Shown here piece after piece: positions 42,662 through 61,526 of a DNA stretch of 64,000 nucleotides; the stretch's first letter is position 1; every line of letters begins with the position of its first letter. The stretch lies in NCBI RefSeq assembly GCF_016741875.1, contig NZ_JAERRF010000007.1, positions 310,001 through 374,000 on the forward strand, given 5' to 3'. The notes under the pieces are model-generated. The model saw only the letters and a program-made list of their open reading frames with translations, searched no databases and had not been told where the DNA came from. The translations under genes and the position numbers were made by a program. The DNA is from Streptomyces coffeae (GTDB lineage Bacteria; Actinomycetota; Actinomycetes; Streptomycetales; Streptomycetaceae).

Positions 42662-44701
42662 ATGGAGGAACTCGGGCGGCTCTCTGTCCATCTGGTGCAG
42701 CAGGGCGTGTGGGACATGCCCCTGGAGTCGATGCCGCTGGCGTCGGGATATCTGAAGGCCTGCGTCCAGACCGACGAGCGCGTCCGCGACCACGTGGACG
42801 TGTCGATCCGCAACTTCCGCGGCGGCGTCACCCTGATGCGGATGGCGAACGAACTGTTCGCCGACGGGGCGCCGGACGTGCTGGCGTTCTCGGTGCTCGG
42901 CTGGAACATCCGTGAGTTCGGGGCGCTGGCGGAGACGTTCAAGCAGCTCAACCCGCGCGGTCTGGTGGTGTTCGGCGGCACGCATGTGGCGAACCAGGCC
43001 GAGCGCACGTTCCGGATGTTCGACGACGTCGACGTCATCGTGAACGGCGAGGGCGACCTGGTGCTGCCCGATGTGCTCGACGCGTATCTGCGCGGAGTGG
43101 ACCGCACCGCGCTCGGGGACATCGCCGGCATCACCTACAAGGACGCCGGAGGCACCGTGGTGACGACCCCGGCGCGGCCCCGGATTCAGGACCTGGACGT
43201 GATTCCGTCGCCGTTCCTGACCGGGGCGATTCCGCTGCTCGACGACAACGACCGGTTCCGCTACGACGTCGCGCTGATGGAGACCAACCGCGGCTGCCCG
43301 TACAAGTGCTCGTTCTGCTACTGGGGCGGTGCCGTCGGGCAGCGGGTGCAGAGCTTCTCGCGGGCCCGGCTGCGGGCGGAGCTGGAGCTGTTCGCCCGGC
43401 TCAAGGTGCACACCATCGTGCTCTGCGACGCGAACTTCGGGATGCTGCGGGCCGACGAGGAGTTCGTCGACGATGTCATCGACCTCCGTGAGCGGTACGG
43501 GTATCCGCGCGCGGTCGAAGCCTCGTGGGCGAAGAACAAGTCGAAGGTGTTCTTCAACATCGTGCGGAAGATGAAGAAGCACGGCATGCGCAGCTCCTTC
43601 ACCCTGGCGCTCCAGACGCTCGACGACACCGCGCTGCACCTGATGAACCGCAAGAACATGAAGGTGAACGACTGGGAGGACCTGGCCGCCTGGCTGAACC
43701 GGGAGGGCCTCGACGCCTACGCGGAGCTGATCTGGGGTGCCCCGGGGGAGACGGTCGAGTCGTTCCTGGAGGGCTACGACCGGCTGTCCCGGCATGTCTC
43801 GCGGATCGCCGTGTATCCGCTGCATCTGCTGCCCAACACGGACTACGCGGAGAAGAAGGCGGAGTACGGCATCGTGTCCGTGCGCGGCAACGTCGACGAC
43901 TTCGAGTACATCCTGTCCCATAACACAATGAGCTTTGCCGACAACCGGCGGATGAAGCGGTTCCTGTTCTGGGCGCGGGTGATGGCGGAGAACGCCGTCC
44001 TGCGCGGTACGTGGGTCGCCATCCGCGATCTGAGCGACCTCACCCAGTCCCAGGTGCTGACCAACCTCGACGCGTTCGTGCACCAGGTCGACGATCCGGC
44101 GGCGCTGCCGCTGCGGGCCTGGGTCGCGGAGGCGGAGAACAGCAACACCGCCTGCGGCGACGCCATCAAGTACCTCTTCGGCGACCCGGTGGCACGGGAG
44201 CTGCTGGAACGCTGGTGGACGGAGTCGGTGCGTCCGCTGCTGCCCCCGGAGCGGGGGGACCTCTTCGACGAGGTCTTCCGGTACGACCTGCTCACCCAGC
44301 CGTACTACCACCACCCCGACGCCGCGGGCCGGCCCGAGCGCCTGGACACCGAGACCATCCGTGGCGAGCGGTATCTGCGGCGCAGCGGCGTGACGATGCG
44401 TTACGACGTGGCGGCGCTGCTCGTCGCGCTGCGGACGGGGCAGGTCACACCGACGGACCTGACGGCCCGTGAGCACACCGTGGACCTCTTTTACCGCCAG
44501 GGCGCGGAGAACTTCATCGGGTCCACGAACCATGAGGAGGTCGTCCACTTCATCGGGCTGACCCGGGACGAGGTGGAGGCCGCCGCCGCCGTCCGCGCGG
44601 CGAAACGCGACGCGGAGGACGCCGACGAGGACGCCCAGCAGGTGCAGGGCGGCCGTCAGGGCCTGTCCCTCACGCTCAGCGAGCACGGCGGCTATTCGTG
44701 A
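42662..44701 (+). CDS. cobalamin-binding-type radical SAM protein 2
   Basis: 679 aa; GAGGAG about 10 nt before the ATG. B12-binding region DVLAFSVLGWNIREFGALAETFKQLNPRGLVVFGGTH (residues ~72-108) then VDVIVNGEGDLVLPDVLDAYL; again no DxHxxG, so base-off/His-off binding is expected. The iron-sulfur motif is CPYKCSFC (C212, C216, C219), followed by YWGG and an aromatic-rich barrel. The C-terminal ~230 residues (from about MSFADNRRMKRF) form an extra domain typical of this subclass. It is not a close copy of protein 1, so the two probably act on different carbons or in sequence. Apparently co-transcribed with the methyltransferase and dioxygenase genes. Confidence 0.88.
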   Translation: MEELGRLSVHLVQQGVWDMPLESMPLASGYLKACVQTDERVRDHVDVSIRNFRGGVTLMRMANELFADGAPDVLAFSVLGWNIREFGALAETFKQLNPRGLVVFGGTHVANQAERTFRMFDDVDVIVNGEGDLVLPDVLDAYLRGVDRTALGDIAGITYKDAGGTVVTTPARPRIQDLDVIPSPFLTGAIPLLDDNDRFRYDVALMETNRGCPYKCSFCYWGGAVGQRVQSFSRARLRAELELFARLKVHTIVLCDANFGMLRADEEFVDDVIDLRERYGYPRAVEASWAKNKSKVFFNIVRKMKKHGMRSSFTLALQTLDDTALHLMNRKNMKVNDWEDLAAWLNREGLDAYAELIWGAPGETVESFLEGYDRLSRHVSRIAVYPLHLLPNTDYAEKKAEYGIVSVRGNVDDFEYILSHNTMSFADNRRMKRFLFWARVMAENAVLRGTWVAIRDLSDLTQSQVLTNLDAFVHQVDDPAALPLRAWVAEAENSNTACGDAIKYLFGDPVARELLERWWTESVRPLLPPERGDLFDEVFRYDLLTQPYYHHPDAAGRPERLDTETIRGERYLRRSGVTMRYDVAALLVALRTGQVTPTDLTAREHTVDLFYRQGAENFIGSTNHEEVVHFIGLTRDEVEAAAAVRAAKRDAEDADEDAQQVQGGRQGLSLTLSEHGGYS

Positions 44702-44702
44702 A

Positions 44703-44720
44703 CGGTCCCCGAAGGGACCG
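44703..44720 (+). promoter_or_regulatory. short hairpin between radical SAM 2 and dioxygenase genes
   Basis: cggtccc-cgaa-gggaccg, a 7-bp stem directly after the radical SAM stop and 27 bp before the dioxygenase TTG. No T tract follows. It could stabilise or attenuate the transcript. Confidence 0.4.
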
Positions 44721-44746
44721 GAATTGACCAGCGAGGAAGCGGTGTC

Positions 44747-45442
44747 TTGACCACTCTGACGTATACCGACTATTTGCAGATGGAGACCCTGCTCTCGTTG
44801 CAGGAGCCCCGGATTCCGGCGACAGCGGGCCGGGCGGCGGTACTGGCCGAGCAGTTCTTCATCATCACTCACCAGTCGTGTGAGCTGTGGCTGAAGCAAG
44901 TCGGGGCGGACCTGGGCGCCGCGGCCGATGCGCTCACGCCGCCCTGCGACGTCGACGACCTGGAGTCCGGCGTCGAGTTCCTGATGCGCACGGGGGAGAT
45001 CCTGCGTGTGCTGCACGGCCAGTTGCTCGCCCTGGAGAAGCTGCCGGTCCAGTACTTCGCCGAGTTCCGGCCGTACCTGGGCACGGCGAGCGGCGCCCAG
45101 TCGGCGCAGTTCCGGCAGCTGGCACGGCTGCTGGGTAGCGATCAGCATCCCGGCAGTCTGTACCAGGCGTTCGTGGCGGCGGCCGCGTATCACGGCCGGA
45201 CGGTTCCCGAGGTGTGCCGGCAGGGCGTGGGAGCCGGGGCCCTGCACCGCATCGCCGAGGCGCTGATGGACATCGGCAACGGCTACTGGCACTGGAAAGT
45301 GACCCACCTGGCGCTGATGTCGAAGATGGCCGGCAACCGCCAGGGCACCGGCGGCACGAGCGGCGTCGACTTCCTGGCCCGGCGGGTCACCATGCCGTTC
45401 GCAGAGCTGCGCGGGCTGCGGAGCCAGTTGCACGACGGCTGA
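44747..45442 (+). CDS. tryptophan 2,3-dioxygenase, small secondary-metabolism type
   Basis: 231 aa, TTG start with GAGGAAG about 8 nt upstream. TDO hallmarks: FFIITHQSCELWLKQV (His42, the distal-pocket His), EFRPYLGTASGAQSAQFR (Arg108 for the substrate carboxylate) and WHWKVTHLALMSKMAGNRQGTGGTSGVDFL (His187, heme ligand). It opens the indole ring of Trp or beta-hydroxy-Trp to an N-formylkynurenine. Homologues head the quinaldic/quinoxaline chromophore pathway in thiocoraline and echinomycin clusters. The chain is shorter than primary-metabolism TDO, as in those clusters. Confidence 0.92.
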   Translation: MTTLTYTDYLQMETLLSLQEPRIPATAGRAAVLAEQFFIITHQSCELWLKQVGADLGAAADALTPPCDVDDLESGVEFLMRTGEILRVLHGQLLALEKLPVQYFAEFRPYLGTASGAQSAQFRQLARLLGSDQHPGSLYQAFVAAAAYHGRTVPEVCRQGVGAGALHRIAEALMDIGNGYWHWKVTHLALMSKMAGNRQGTGGTSGVDFLARRVTMPFAELRGLRSQLHDG

Positions 45443-45469
45443 GGGCCGTGCCGGGTGCGCACGGCCCTC
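45441..45469. terminator. bidirectional hairpin between dioxygenase and A-PCP genes
   Basis: 11-bp perfect stem (45441-45451 with 45459-45469) overlapping the dioxygenase stop codon, between convergent genes. Confidence 0.8.
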
Positions 45470-45490
45470 TGCGCAGCCGGACCCTGGCCT

Positions 45491-47293
45491 TCACCCCTGC
45501 CGGGCCGCGTCCACCAGATCCGCCAGTTCGGCCAGCGTCGTGGCCTCGAATATGCTCCGCATCGGGATCACGACGTCGAATTCCTTGCGGATCTGGCGCG
45601 CCAGCATCGTCGCGAGGACCGAGTGGCCGCCCAGTTCGAAGAAGTTGTCCTGCGGCCGTACCCGCGGGACCCCGAGGATCCGCCGGACGAGCTCGCAGAG
45701 GTCGATGTCCCCGGAGGCGGCCGCCTCCGCCGCCGGGTGCCCGGCGCGGGCGGCGGTGAGGGCCGCCCGGTCGACCTTGCCGTTCGGGTCGGTGGGGAAG
45801 CGGTCCAGGACCACCACGGTGGACGGCACCATGTGCTCGGGCAGCGACCTGGCCACGTACCGCCGCAGCTCCGCGCCGTCGGCGCCCGTGCCGGTGGACG
45901 TGGTCACGTACCCCATGATCCGGGCGGTCGCGATATCGCCCTCCACCACGACACAGGCCAGGTCCACGGCCGGGTGCGCGGCCAGCCGCGCCTCGATCTC
46001 GCCCAGTTCGATCCGGAAGCCGCGGACCTTGACCTGGCTGTCCACCCGGCCGGTGAAGAACAGCTCGCCGTCCGCGCGGCACCGCCCCCGGTCGCCCGAG
46101 CGGTACATCCGGCTGCCGGGCGGGCCCGCCGGGTCGGCCACGAACCGCGTGGCGGTCAGCCCGGGATGGTTCAGATATCCGCGCGCCAGGCCGGGCCCGG
46201 CCAGATACAGCTCGCCTTCCTCACCGCTGCCGACGGGGGACAGCCGCTCGTCGAGGACGCGCACCGCGCTGCCGGGGAACGGCCGGCCGATGCCGATGTT
46301 GTCGGGATCCGAGATGCGCCCGATGCTGCTGCCGACGGTCACCTCCGTGGGGCCGTAGCCGTTGAACATCCTCCGGTCCTCGGCCCAGGTGCGCACCAGG
46401 GAGGGGGACACCGCGTCGCCGGTCGACACCAGCGTGCCGCCCGGCAGGACATCGTCGGCGTCGGTGACGCTCAGGGCGACCGGCGGCAGGGTGGCATGGG
46501 TCACCCGCCGCTCGATCAGCGTGTCCCGCAGCGGCTGGCCGGGAAGCAGGTCGTCGGCCGCGGCCATCACCAGGGTGGCGCCGGACATCAGCGCGAGCGA
46601 GATGTCCCAGAAGGCGGCGTCGAAGCTGATCGACGCCCACTGGAGCACGCGGTCGCCGGGGCCCGTGCCGATCTGTTCGCGCTGGCCGGCCACCAGGCCC
46701 GCGACGCCGCCGTGCGTCACCGCGACACCCTTGGGCCTGCCGGTCGACCCCGAGGTGAACACGATGTACATCAGGTGGTCGGGACGCAGCGGCGCGTGCC
46801 GTTCCGCGTCGGTCACATCGTGGCCGGGACGCGTCTCCCACTCCGCCCGGACGTCGGGGTCGTTGATGACGATGCGCGGCATGTCGGTGCCAGGCGTGGC
46901 GAGTTCCGCGTCCTTGGACGTGTGGAGCAGCAGCACCGGCCGGACCTGCGCCACCATGTGCGCAAGTCGTTCGGACGGATAGGCGGGGTCGAGCGCGAGG
47001 TAGGCACCGCCCGCCTTGAGCACCGCCAGCAGCACGGTGATCAGGTCCTCGGACTTGGGCGCGGAGACCGCGACCGCGCGGTCGGGGCCCACCCCGCGGT
47101 CGATCAGCCACCGTGCGAGCCGGTTGGCCGCCGCGTTCAGCTCCGCGTAGCTGACGGCCGTGTCCTCGAACAGCACGGCGGTCCGGTCGCCCGCCCGCGC
47201 GGCGACCGTCTCGAACAGACGCGGTACGGTGCGCGGCACCACGTCCGGCGCGCGGCCGTGCGCCGCGCCGTGCCCGTCGACGTCACGTGTCAT
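45491..47293 (-). CDS. NRPS adenylation-PCP didomain, aromatic (Trp-like) specificity
   Basis: 600 aa from the ATG at 47293, with GGAGGA 9 nt upstream. A domain core motifs: [57 protein letters not shown]. The carrier domain has NFFELGGHSVLATML with the phosphopantetheine Ser. There is no condensation domain. Hand-extracted specificity residues are D-A-W-T-V-T-G-V-G-K, which begin like aromatic codes. In the Ecm13/TioK scheme such a didomain loads Trp so that a P450 can hydroxylate its beta carbon and a type II thioesterase releases it; all three partners are present here. No MbtH-like gene is in the window. Confidence 0.9.
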   Translation of the reverse strand: MTRDVDGHGAAHGRAPDVVPRTVPRLFETVAARAGDRTAVLFEDTAVSYAELNAAANRLARWLIDRGVGPDRAVAVSAPKSEDLITVLLAVLKAGGAYLALDPAYPSERLAHMVAQVRPVLLLHTSKDAELATPGTDMPRIVINDPDVRAEWETRPGHDVTDAERHAPLRPDHLMYIVFTSGSTGRPKGVAVTHGGVAGLVAGQREQIGTGPGDRVLQWASISFDAAFWDISLALMSGATLVMAAADDLLPGQPLRDTLIERRVTHATLPPVALSVTDADDVLPGGTLVSTGDAVSPSLVRTWAEDRRMFNGYGPTEVTVGSSIGRISDPDNIGIGRPFPGSAVRVLDERLSPVGSGEEGELYLAGPGLARGYLNHPGLTATRFVADPAGPPGSRMYRSGDRGRCRADGELFFTGRVDSQVKVRGFRIELGEIEARLAAHPAVDLACVVVEGDIATARIMGYVTTSTGTGADGAELRRYVARSLPEHMVPSTVVVLDRFPTDPNGKVDRAALTAARAGHPAAEAAASGDIDLCELVRRILGVPRVRPQDNFFELGGHSVLATMLARQIRKEFDVVIPMRSIFEATTLAELADLVDAARQG

Positions 47294-47356
47294 GGGACCT
47301 GGTCCTCCGTTTCTCCCGAACATGTGGACTGTGCGCCGCCCGGGGGCTCGGACAGG

Positions 47357-48943
47357 TCACCTCGCGGGTTGTGTGGCGAGCGACAGCAGGGCCTTCTTGT
47401 CGACCTTGCCCATCGGGGAGCGAGGCAGCTCGTCGAGCCGCACCATCCGGTCGGGGATCTTGTACGTGGCCAGCCCGCACCCCCGGAGGAACTCCTTCAT
47501 AGCGGCCGCCCGGAAGCCGTCCCCGGCGACCACCAGGAACGCGTACGTCCGCTCGCCCAGGGAGGCATCCGGCACGCCGATGACCGCGGCGTCCCGCACC
47601 TCCGGGTGGGTGCACAACTGGCGTTCCACCTCCAGGGCGGACACCTTCTCGCCGCCGCGGTTGATGATCTCCTTGACCCTCCCGACAACGACGATGTTGC
47701 CGTCGGCCGAGCGTCGCACCAGGTCGCCCGTGCGGAAGAACCCGTCGGGTGTGAACGAGCGCGCGTTCTCCTCGGGAGCCCGGAAGTATCCGCGGATCGT
47801 GTACGGGCCCCGGGTGAGCAGCTCGCCGGTCTCGCCGTCGGGCACCACCGCCCCGGACTTGTCGACGACGCGCACCTCGTCCTCCGGGCACATGGGCCGC
47901 CCGTCGGTGCCCGTCTTCACCTCGTCCGGGTCGTCGAACCTGGTGTGCGTCAGCAAGCCCTCGCTGATGCCGTACCAGCGCATCACCTCGCGGCTCAGCG
48001 CCTTGCCCGCCCGCTGCGCGAGTGCCGGGTCCAGCGGGGCGCTGCCGACCTGGAGCGTCAGCCCCGCCAGGTCGCTCATGTCCCGGTCCGCGTCGGCCCA
48101 CAGCCGCAGCACGGCCGGGACGACCGTGGTCAGGGTGACCCCCTCCCGGCGGACCAGCGGGAACACCGTGTCGGGCCGCACCGTCGAGGTCAGTACCGCC
48201 TTGCCGCCGAGCAGCAGTGCGCCCAGGATGCCGGGGCATCCCAACGCCGCGTTGTGCGCGGCCGGGTTGACGGCGAGATAGGTGAAGTCCCGGTCGGCGC
48301 CCACCGCTTCGGAGGAGGCCCGCACGACGAGGCCGTAGTCGTCATGGGTGCGGGGTATCAGCTTCGGCTGTCCGGTGGTGCCGCCCGACAGCAGGAACAG
48401 CGCGGGGGCGGCCGGGTCCACCGCGGGCAGGGCGATGTCGTCGCCGCGCAGCGAGTCCAGGTAAGTGAACTCCTGGGCGTCACCGCTGACGAGCACCCGC
48501 GGGACCGAGGGGATCTCCCGCGCCAGCTGCCGGTAGTCGAATCCGCCGAACTCGTCCTTCACGAGGTAGGCGACGGCACCGGAGTGCTCGCTCAGGTGGG
48601 CAATCTCCAGCGCGCGGTGCCCGGGCAGGGCCAGGACCGGAATCACCCCGGCGCGCAGCAGCGCGAAGAGCACGACGGGGAACGCGGGGACGTTGGGCAG
48701 CTGCACCACCACCCGGTCGAGCGGCTTGAGTCCCGCCCCGAGCAGTCCGCGCGCCAGCCGGTCGGCCCGCCGGGCCAGCTCCGCGTAGGTCAGCCGCTCC
48801 TCGTCGCAGACGACGGCCACGCGGTCGGCGTGCCGCTCGCAGGAGTCGAGCAGGAGGTCGCCGAGCGGCCGCCCCAGCCACAGTCCCCGTCGGCGGTAGC
48901 TCTCCGCGAGGTGGCCGGGCCAGGGGACGAATCCGTCAAGCAT
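47357..48943 (-). CDS. aryl-acid AMP ligase (chromophore activating)
   Basis: 528 aa; AAAGG about 10 nt before the ATG at 48943. Stand-alone ANL enzyme of the DhbE/Ecm1 type: LFLLSGGTTGQPKLIPRTHDDY, YGISEGLLTHTRFDD, FFRTGDLVRR and a final MGKVDKKALL, with no carrier domain attached. It should adenylate a bicyclic aromatic acid (3-hydroxyquinaldic or quinoxaline-2-carboxylic acid) and pass it to a separate carrier; in echinomycin biosynthesis the fatty-acid ACP serves. It ends 63 bp upstream of the A-PCP gene on the same strand, so the two are co-transcribed. Confidence 0.9.
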   Translation of the reverse strand: MLDGFVPWPGHLAESYRRRGLWLGRPLGDLLLDSCERHADRVAVVCDEERLTYAELARRADRLARGLLGAGLKPLDRVVVQLPNVPAFPVVLFALLRAGVIPVLALPGHRALEIAHLSEHSGAVAYLVKDEFGGFDYRQLAREIPSVPRVLVSGDAQEFTYLDSLRGDDIALPAVDPAAPALFLLSGGTTGQPKLIPRTHDDYGLVVRASSEAVGADRDFTYLAVNPAAHNAALGCPGILGALLLGGKAVLTSTVRPDTVFPLVRREGVTLTTVVPAVLRLWADADRDMSDLAGLTLQVGSAPLDPALAQRAGKALSREVMRWYGISEGLLTHTRFDDPDEVKTGTDGRPMCPEDEVRVVDKSGAVVPDGETGELLTRGPYTIRGYFRAPEENARSFTPDGFFRTGDLVRRSADGNIVVVGRVKEIINRGGEKVSALEVERQLCTHPEVRDAAVIGVPDASLGERTYAFLVVAGDGFRAAAMKEFLRGCGLATYKIPDRMVRLDELPRSPMGKVDKKALLSLATQPAR

Positions 48944-50160
48944 GATCGCGTTGCCTTTCGTAAGGAGCGCGGATGGAAGGTGACGGGCAGCCTGCTGTGG
49001 CCGTAAAGGAAGGTGGAGTAGATCCGGGACGGCTCCCCGCCGAGTTCGATCCTGTCCACGTGCGCGAGGAGACCGCGTACCAGCGCGCTCACCGAGGCCC
49101 GGCCCAGCGCCGCGCCGACGCAGAAGTGCGGTCCGTGGCCGAAGGTGAGGTGCTTGTTCGGGGCGCGGGACAGGTCGAGGTCGCGCGGCGACGCGAAGAC
49201 GGTTTCGTCGTTGTTGGCGGAGATGGTCCAGAGCGTCACGATGTCGCCCGCGCGCACCCGCTCGCCCCGCAGGGTGAAGTCGCACAGGGCCGTGCGCGCG
49301 AAGTGCATACCCGGTGTCGCCCAGCGCAGGAGTTCCTCCACCGCGGTGTCCACGGAGATGCTCCCCTCGCGCAGACCCCGCCACTGCTCGGGGTGCTGCG
49401 TGAAGGCGAGGACCGAGCTGATCGCGGTCATCCGCGACGACTCGTCCCCTCCGAGGATGAGGCTGTAGCAGTTGAGCGCGATCTCCTCCGGCGTCAGTGG
49501 CCGGCCGTCGACCTCGGCCCCGGCGATCATGCTGATCACGTCGTCGCCCGGGTTCGCGCGCCGCTCGAAGGCCAGGTCCATCAGATAGAGCACGATTTCG
49601 TTGCGGGCCTCCAGCGCGTCCAGCTGCGCGCCGCCCGGGGCATCGGATGCCAGCGCCGCCTTGCTCCACGCGAGCAGGCTCTTGCGGTCCTGTTCGGGAA
49701 CGGACAGCAGATCGCAGATGGTGTTCATCGGGATGTGCTCGGCGACCTCCGCGGCGAAGTCGAACGATCCCAGCTCGGTGACCTTCCCGATGAGTTCCGC
49801 CGTGCGCTGCTCGACCCTGCGCACCACCTCGCCCAGCACCTGGGGGGAGAAGGCGCGCAGCATGATGCTCCGCAACTGCCGGTGCCGGGGGCGGTCGGTG
49901 ACCGCGAGCATCTTCCCGCCCGCCGAGTCGCCGCCGTGCAGCAGCACGTCCAGGACGTTGCCGCGGGCGGAGCTCAGCCGCTTCCAGTCGTCGTGACAGG
50001 ACAGAACGTCCTCGTACCCGGCGACGACCCAGAAACCGGGGCGTCCCGCGGCGGCCGGGTGCCAGTGGACGGGCCGCTCCCGGCGCACCCGCCGCCAGAA
50101 CGCGTGCGGGTCGTGCTCGACGAATGTGGCCGGGTCCGTGAGGTCGAGTGACAAACTCAT
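48790..50160 (-). CDS. cytochrome P450 (Trp beta-hydroxylase candidate)
   Basis: 456 aa; AAAGGAG 7 nt before the ATG at 50160. Heme motif FGHGPHFCVGAALGR (Cys347), EELLRW for ExxR, and an I-helix LILGGDESSRMTA in which GGDES replaces the usual AGxET. The group that hydroxylates carrier-bound amino acids (TioI, Ecm12) is the natural match given the Trp-type A-PCP next door. The body ends near LPVTFHPR (residue ~398); the frame then runs ~58 residues further and overlaps the ligase gene by 154 nt, an unusual tail rich in Ser/Thr/Pro that may be a read-through or a sequencing effect. Confidence 0.88.
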   Translation of the reverse strand: MSLSLDLTDPATFVEHDPHAFWRRVRRERPVHWHPAAAGRPGFWVVAGYEDVLSCHDDWKRLSSARGNVLDVLLHGGDSAGGKMLAVTDRPRHRQLRSIMLRAFSPQVLGEVVRRVEQRTAELIGKVTELGSFDFAAEVAEHIPMNTICDLLSVPEQDRKSLLAWSKAALASDAPGGAQLDALEARNEIVLYLMDLAFERRANPGDDVISMIAGAEVDGRPLTPEEIALNCYSLILGGDESSRMTAISSVLAFTQHPEQWRGLREGSISVDTAVEELLRWATPGMHFARTALCDFTLRGERVRAGDIVTLWTISANNDETVFASPRDLDLSRAPNKHLTFGHGPHFCVGAALGRASVSALVRGLLAHVDRIELGGEPSRIYSTFLYGHSRLPVTFHPRSLRKATRSCLTDSSPGPATSRRATADGDCGWGGRSATSCSTPASGTPTAWPSSATRSG

Positions 50161-50318
50161 CCGGACACTCCTTTCACTGGCACCGTGATAAATCGTCATG
50201 ACCCGACCGCCCGGCGCCCCCCATGTCTTACCTAGTTCTTTCGTGAATCCCGTGATGGCGGCGGAAGCGGACACCATGGAACTGGTGAAAGCGGTGGGCT
50301 ATCGAGAAAGGCGATGCG

Positions 50319-51065
50319 ATGAGCCGGATGCGGGAACAGGGCTGGATTCGGTCACTGGTCACGGTCGAGGCCCCCGCCGTCCGACTGGTGTGCTTCCCGC
50401 ATTCCGGGGGCTCGGCGTCGGCGTTCGCCGACTGGGCCACGGCACTGCCGCCCGAGGTCGAACTCGTGGCCGTCCAGTACCCCGGACGCGGTGACCGCTT
50501 TGTCGAGCAACTGGTTGACGACGTCGCCGAGATGGCCAGCCACGCCGTGGCGGAGCTGCTCCGGCTGCCCACCTGCGACGACGTGCTGTTCGGGCACAGC
50601 CTGGGCGCCCTGGTGGCCTACGAGTCCGCCCTGCTCCTGCGCGACATGGGCGAACAGCCGAGGATGCTGTGCGCCTCCGCCTGTCTTCCCCCGGGGCATA
50701 TGAAGAACCGGGAGGTCCACGCGGCGCCCGACGACGAATTCTGGGCGACCCTGTACGCGCTGGGCGGCATCGACCCCGGCATTGCCGAGAACGAGGAGCT
50801 GCGCGAGCTGCTGCTGCCGACGCTGCGCTCGGACCTGCGGGCGCATGCGACCTACCGGCCCTGCTCCGGGACCAAGCCGCTGTCCTGCCCGGTGAGTTGC
50901 TACCACGGCGTCGGCGACCCGATGGTGGACGAAGCGCTGCTGGGGGAGTGGGCGGACGTCACCTCGGGCGAGTTCAGGCTGCGGGTCCGGCCGGGCGGGC
51001 ACTTCCACGTGGGCACCGACATCGCGGGTCTGGTGTCGGACATCCTGGGGCGCGAAACGGCGTGA
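50319..51065 (+). CDS. type II thioesterase
   Basis: 248 aa; AAAGG 7 nt before the ATG. Alpha/beta hydrolase with VRLVCFPHSGGSASAFADWA, the nucleophile elbow LFGHSLGALVAYE (Ser94), Asp in YHGVGDPMV and His in RPGGHFHVGTD. In chromophore pathways of this family such an enzyme releases beta-hydroxy-Trp from the A-PCP; it may also edit misloaded NRPS carriers. Divergent from the P450, convergent with the UvrA-like gene. Confidence 0.92.
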   Translation: MSRMREQGWIRSLVTVEAPAVRLVCFPHSGGSASAFADWATALPPEVELVAVQYPGRGDRFVEQLVDDVAEMASHAVAELLRLPTCDDVLFGHSLGALVAYESALLLRDMGEQPRMLCASACLPPGHMKNREVHAAPDDEFWATLYALGGIDPGIAENEELRELLLPTLRSDLRAHATYRPCSGTKPLSCPVSCYHGVGDPMVDEALLGEWADVTSGEFRLRVRPGGHFHVGTDIAGLVSDILGRETA

Positions 51066-51079
51066 CCGGCCAGGAAAAG

Positions 51080-51117
51080 GGTGCGCCGCCGAGGCCAACG
51101 GGCCCCGGCGGCGCACC
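51080..51117. terminator. bidirectional hairpin between thioesterase and uvrA-like genes
   Basis: Perfect 12-bp stem (51080-51091 with 51106-51117), 14-nt loop, between convergent stops at 51065 and 51136. Confidence 0.8.
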
Positions 51118-51135
51118 AGGTGGGTCAGGCGTCGG

Positions 51136-53514
<2,379 letters not shown>

Positions 53515-53674
53515 CCAATCCTCCACTTGCCGGACGAGGGTGTCTTGTTGTCGAACGAGCCTGTCTTCGCTGTCGGGTCCGTATCGGACCCTGGCACCGT
53601 GTTGACCGGAAACTGCGGTCCGTACACAGGGTGGCAACTGTGCGTGTCTGGCCAACTTCTTTCAGCTTGGTAGC

Positions 53675-53689
53675 CAACCCTGTGGGTTG
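53675..53689. promoter_or_regulatory. small dyad in the uvrA-like/NRPS divergent region
   Basis: caaccc-tgt-gggttg, located 66 bp before the NRPS 1 start within the 240-bp divergent promoter region. A possible operator, but short. Confidence 0.3.
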
Positions 53690-53754
53690 CGTCACTATGG
53701 GGTGAGTTGAGTGCCCTGTGTTCTGGATACCACGTCGACAGGGGGGATGCCTGA

Positions 53755-61518
<7,764 letters not shown>

Positions 61519-61526
61519 ACGAGAAC

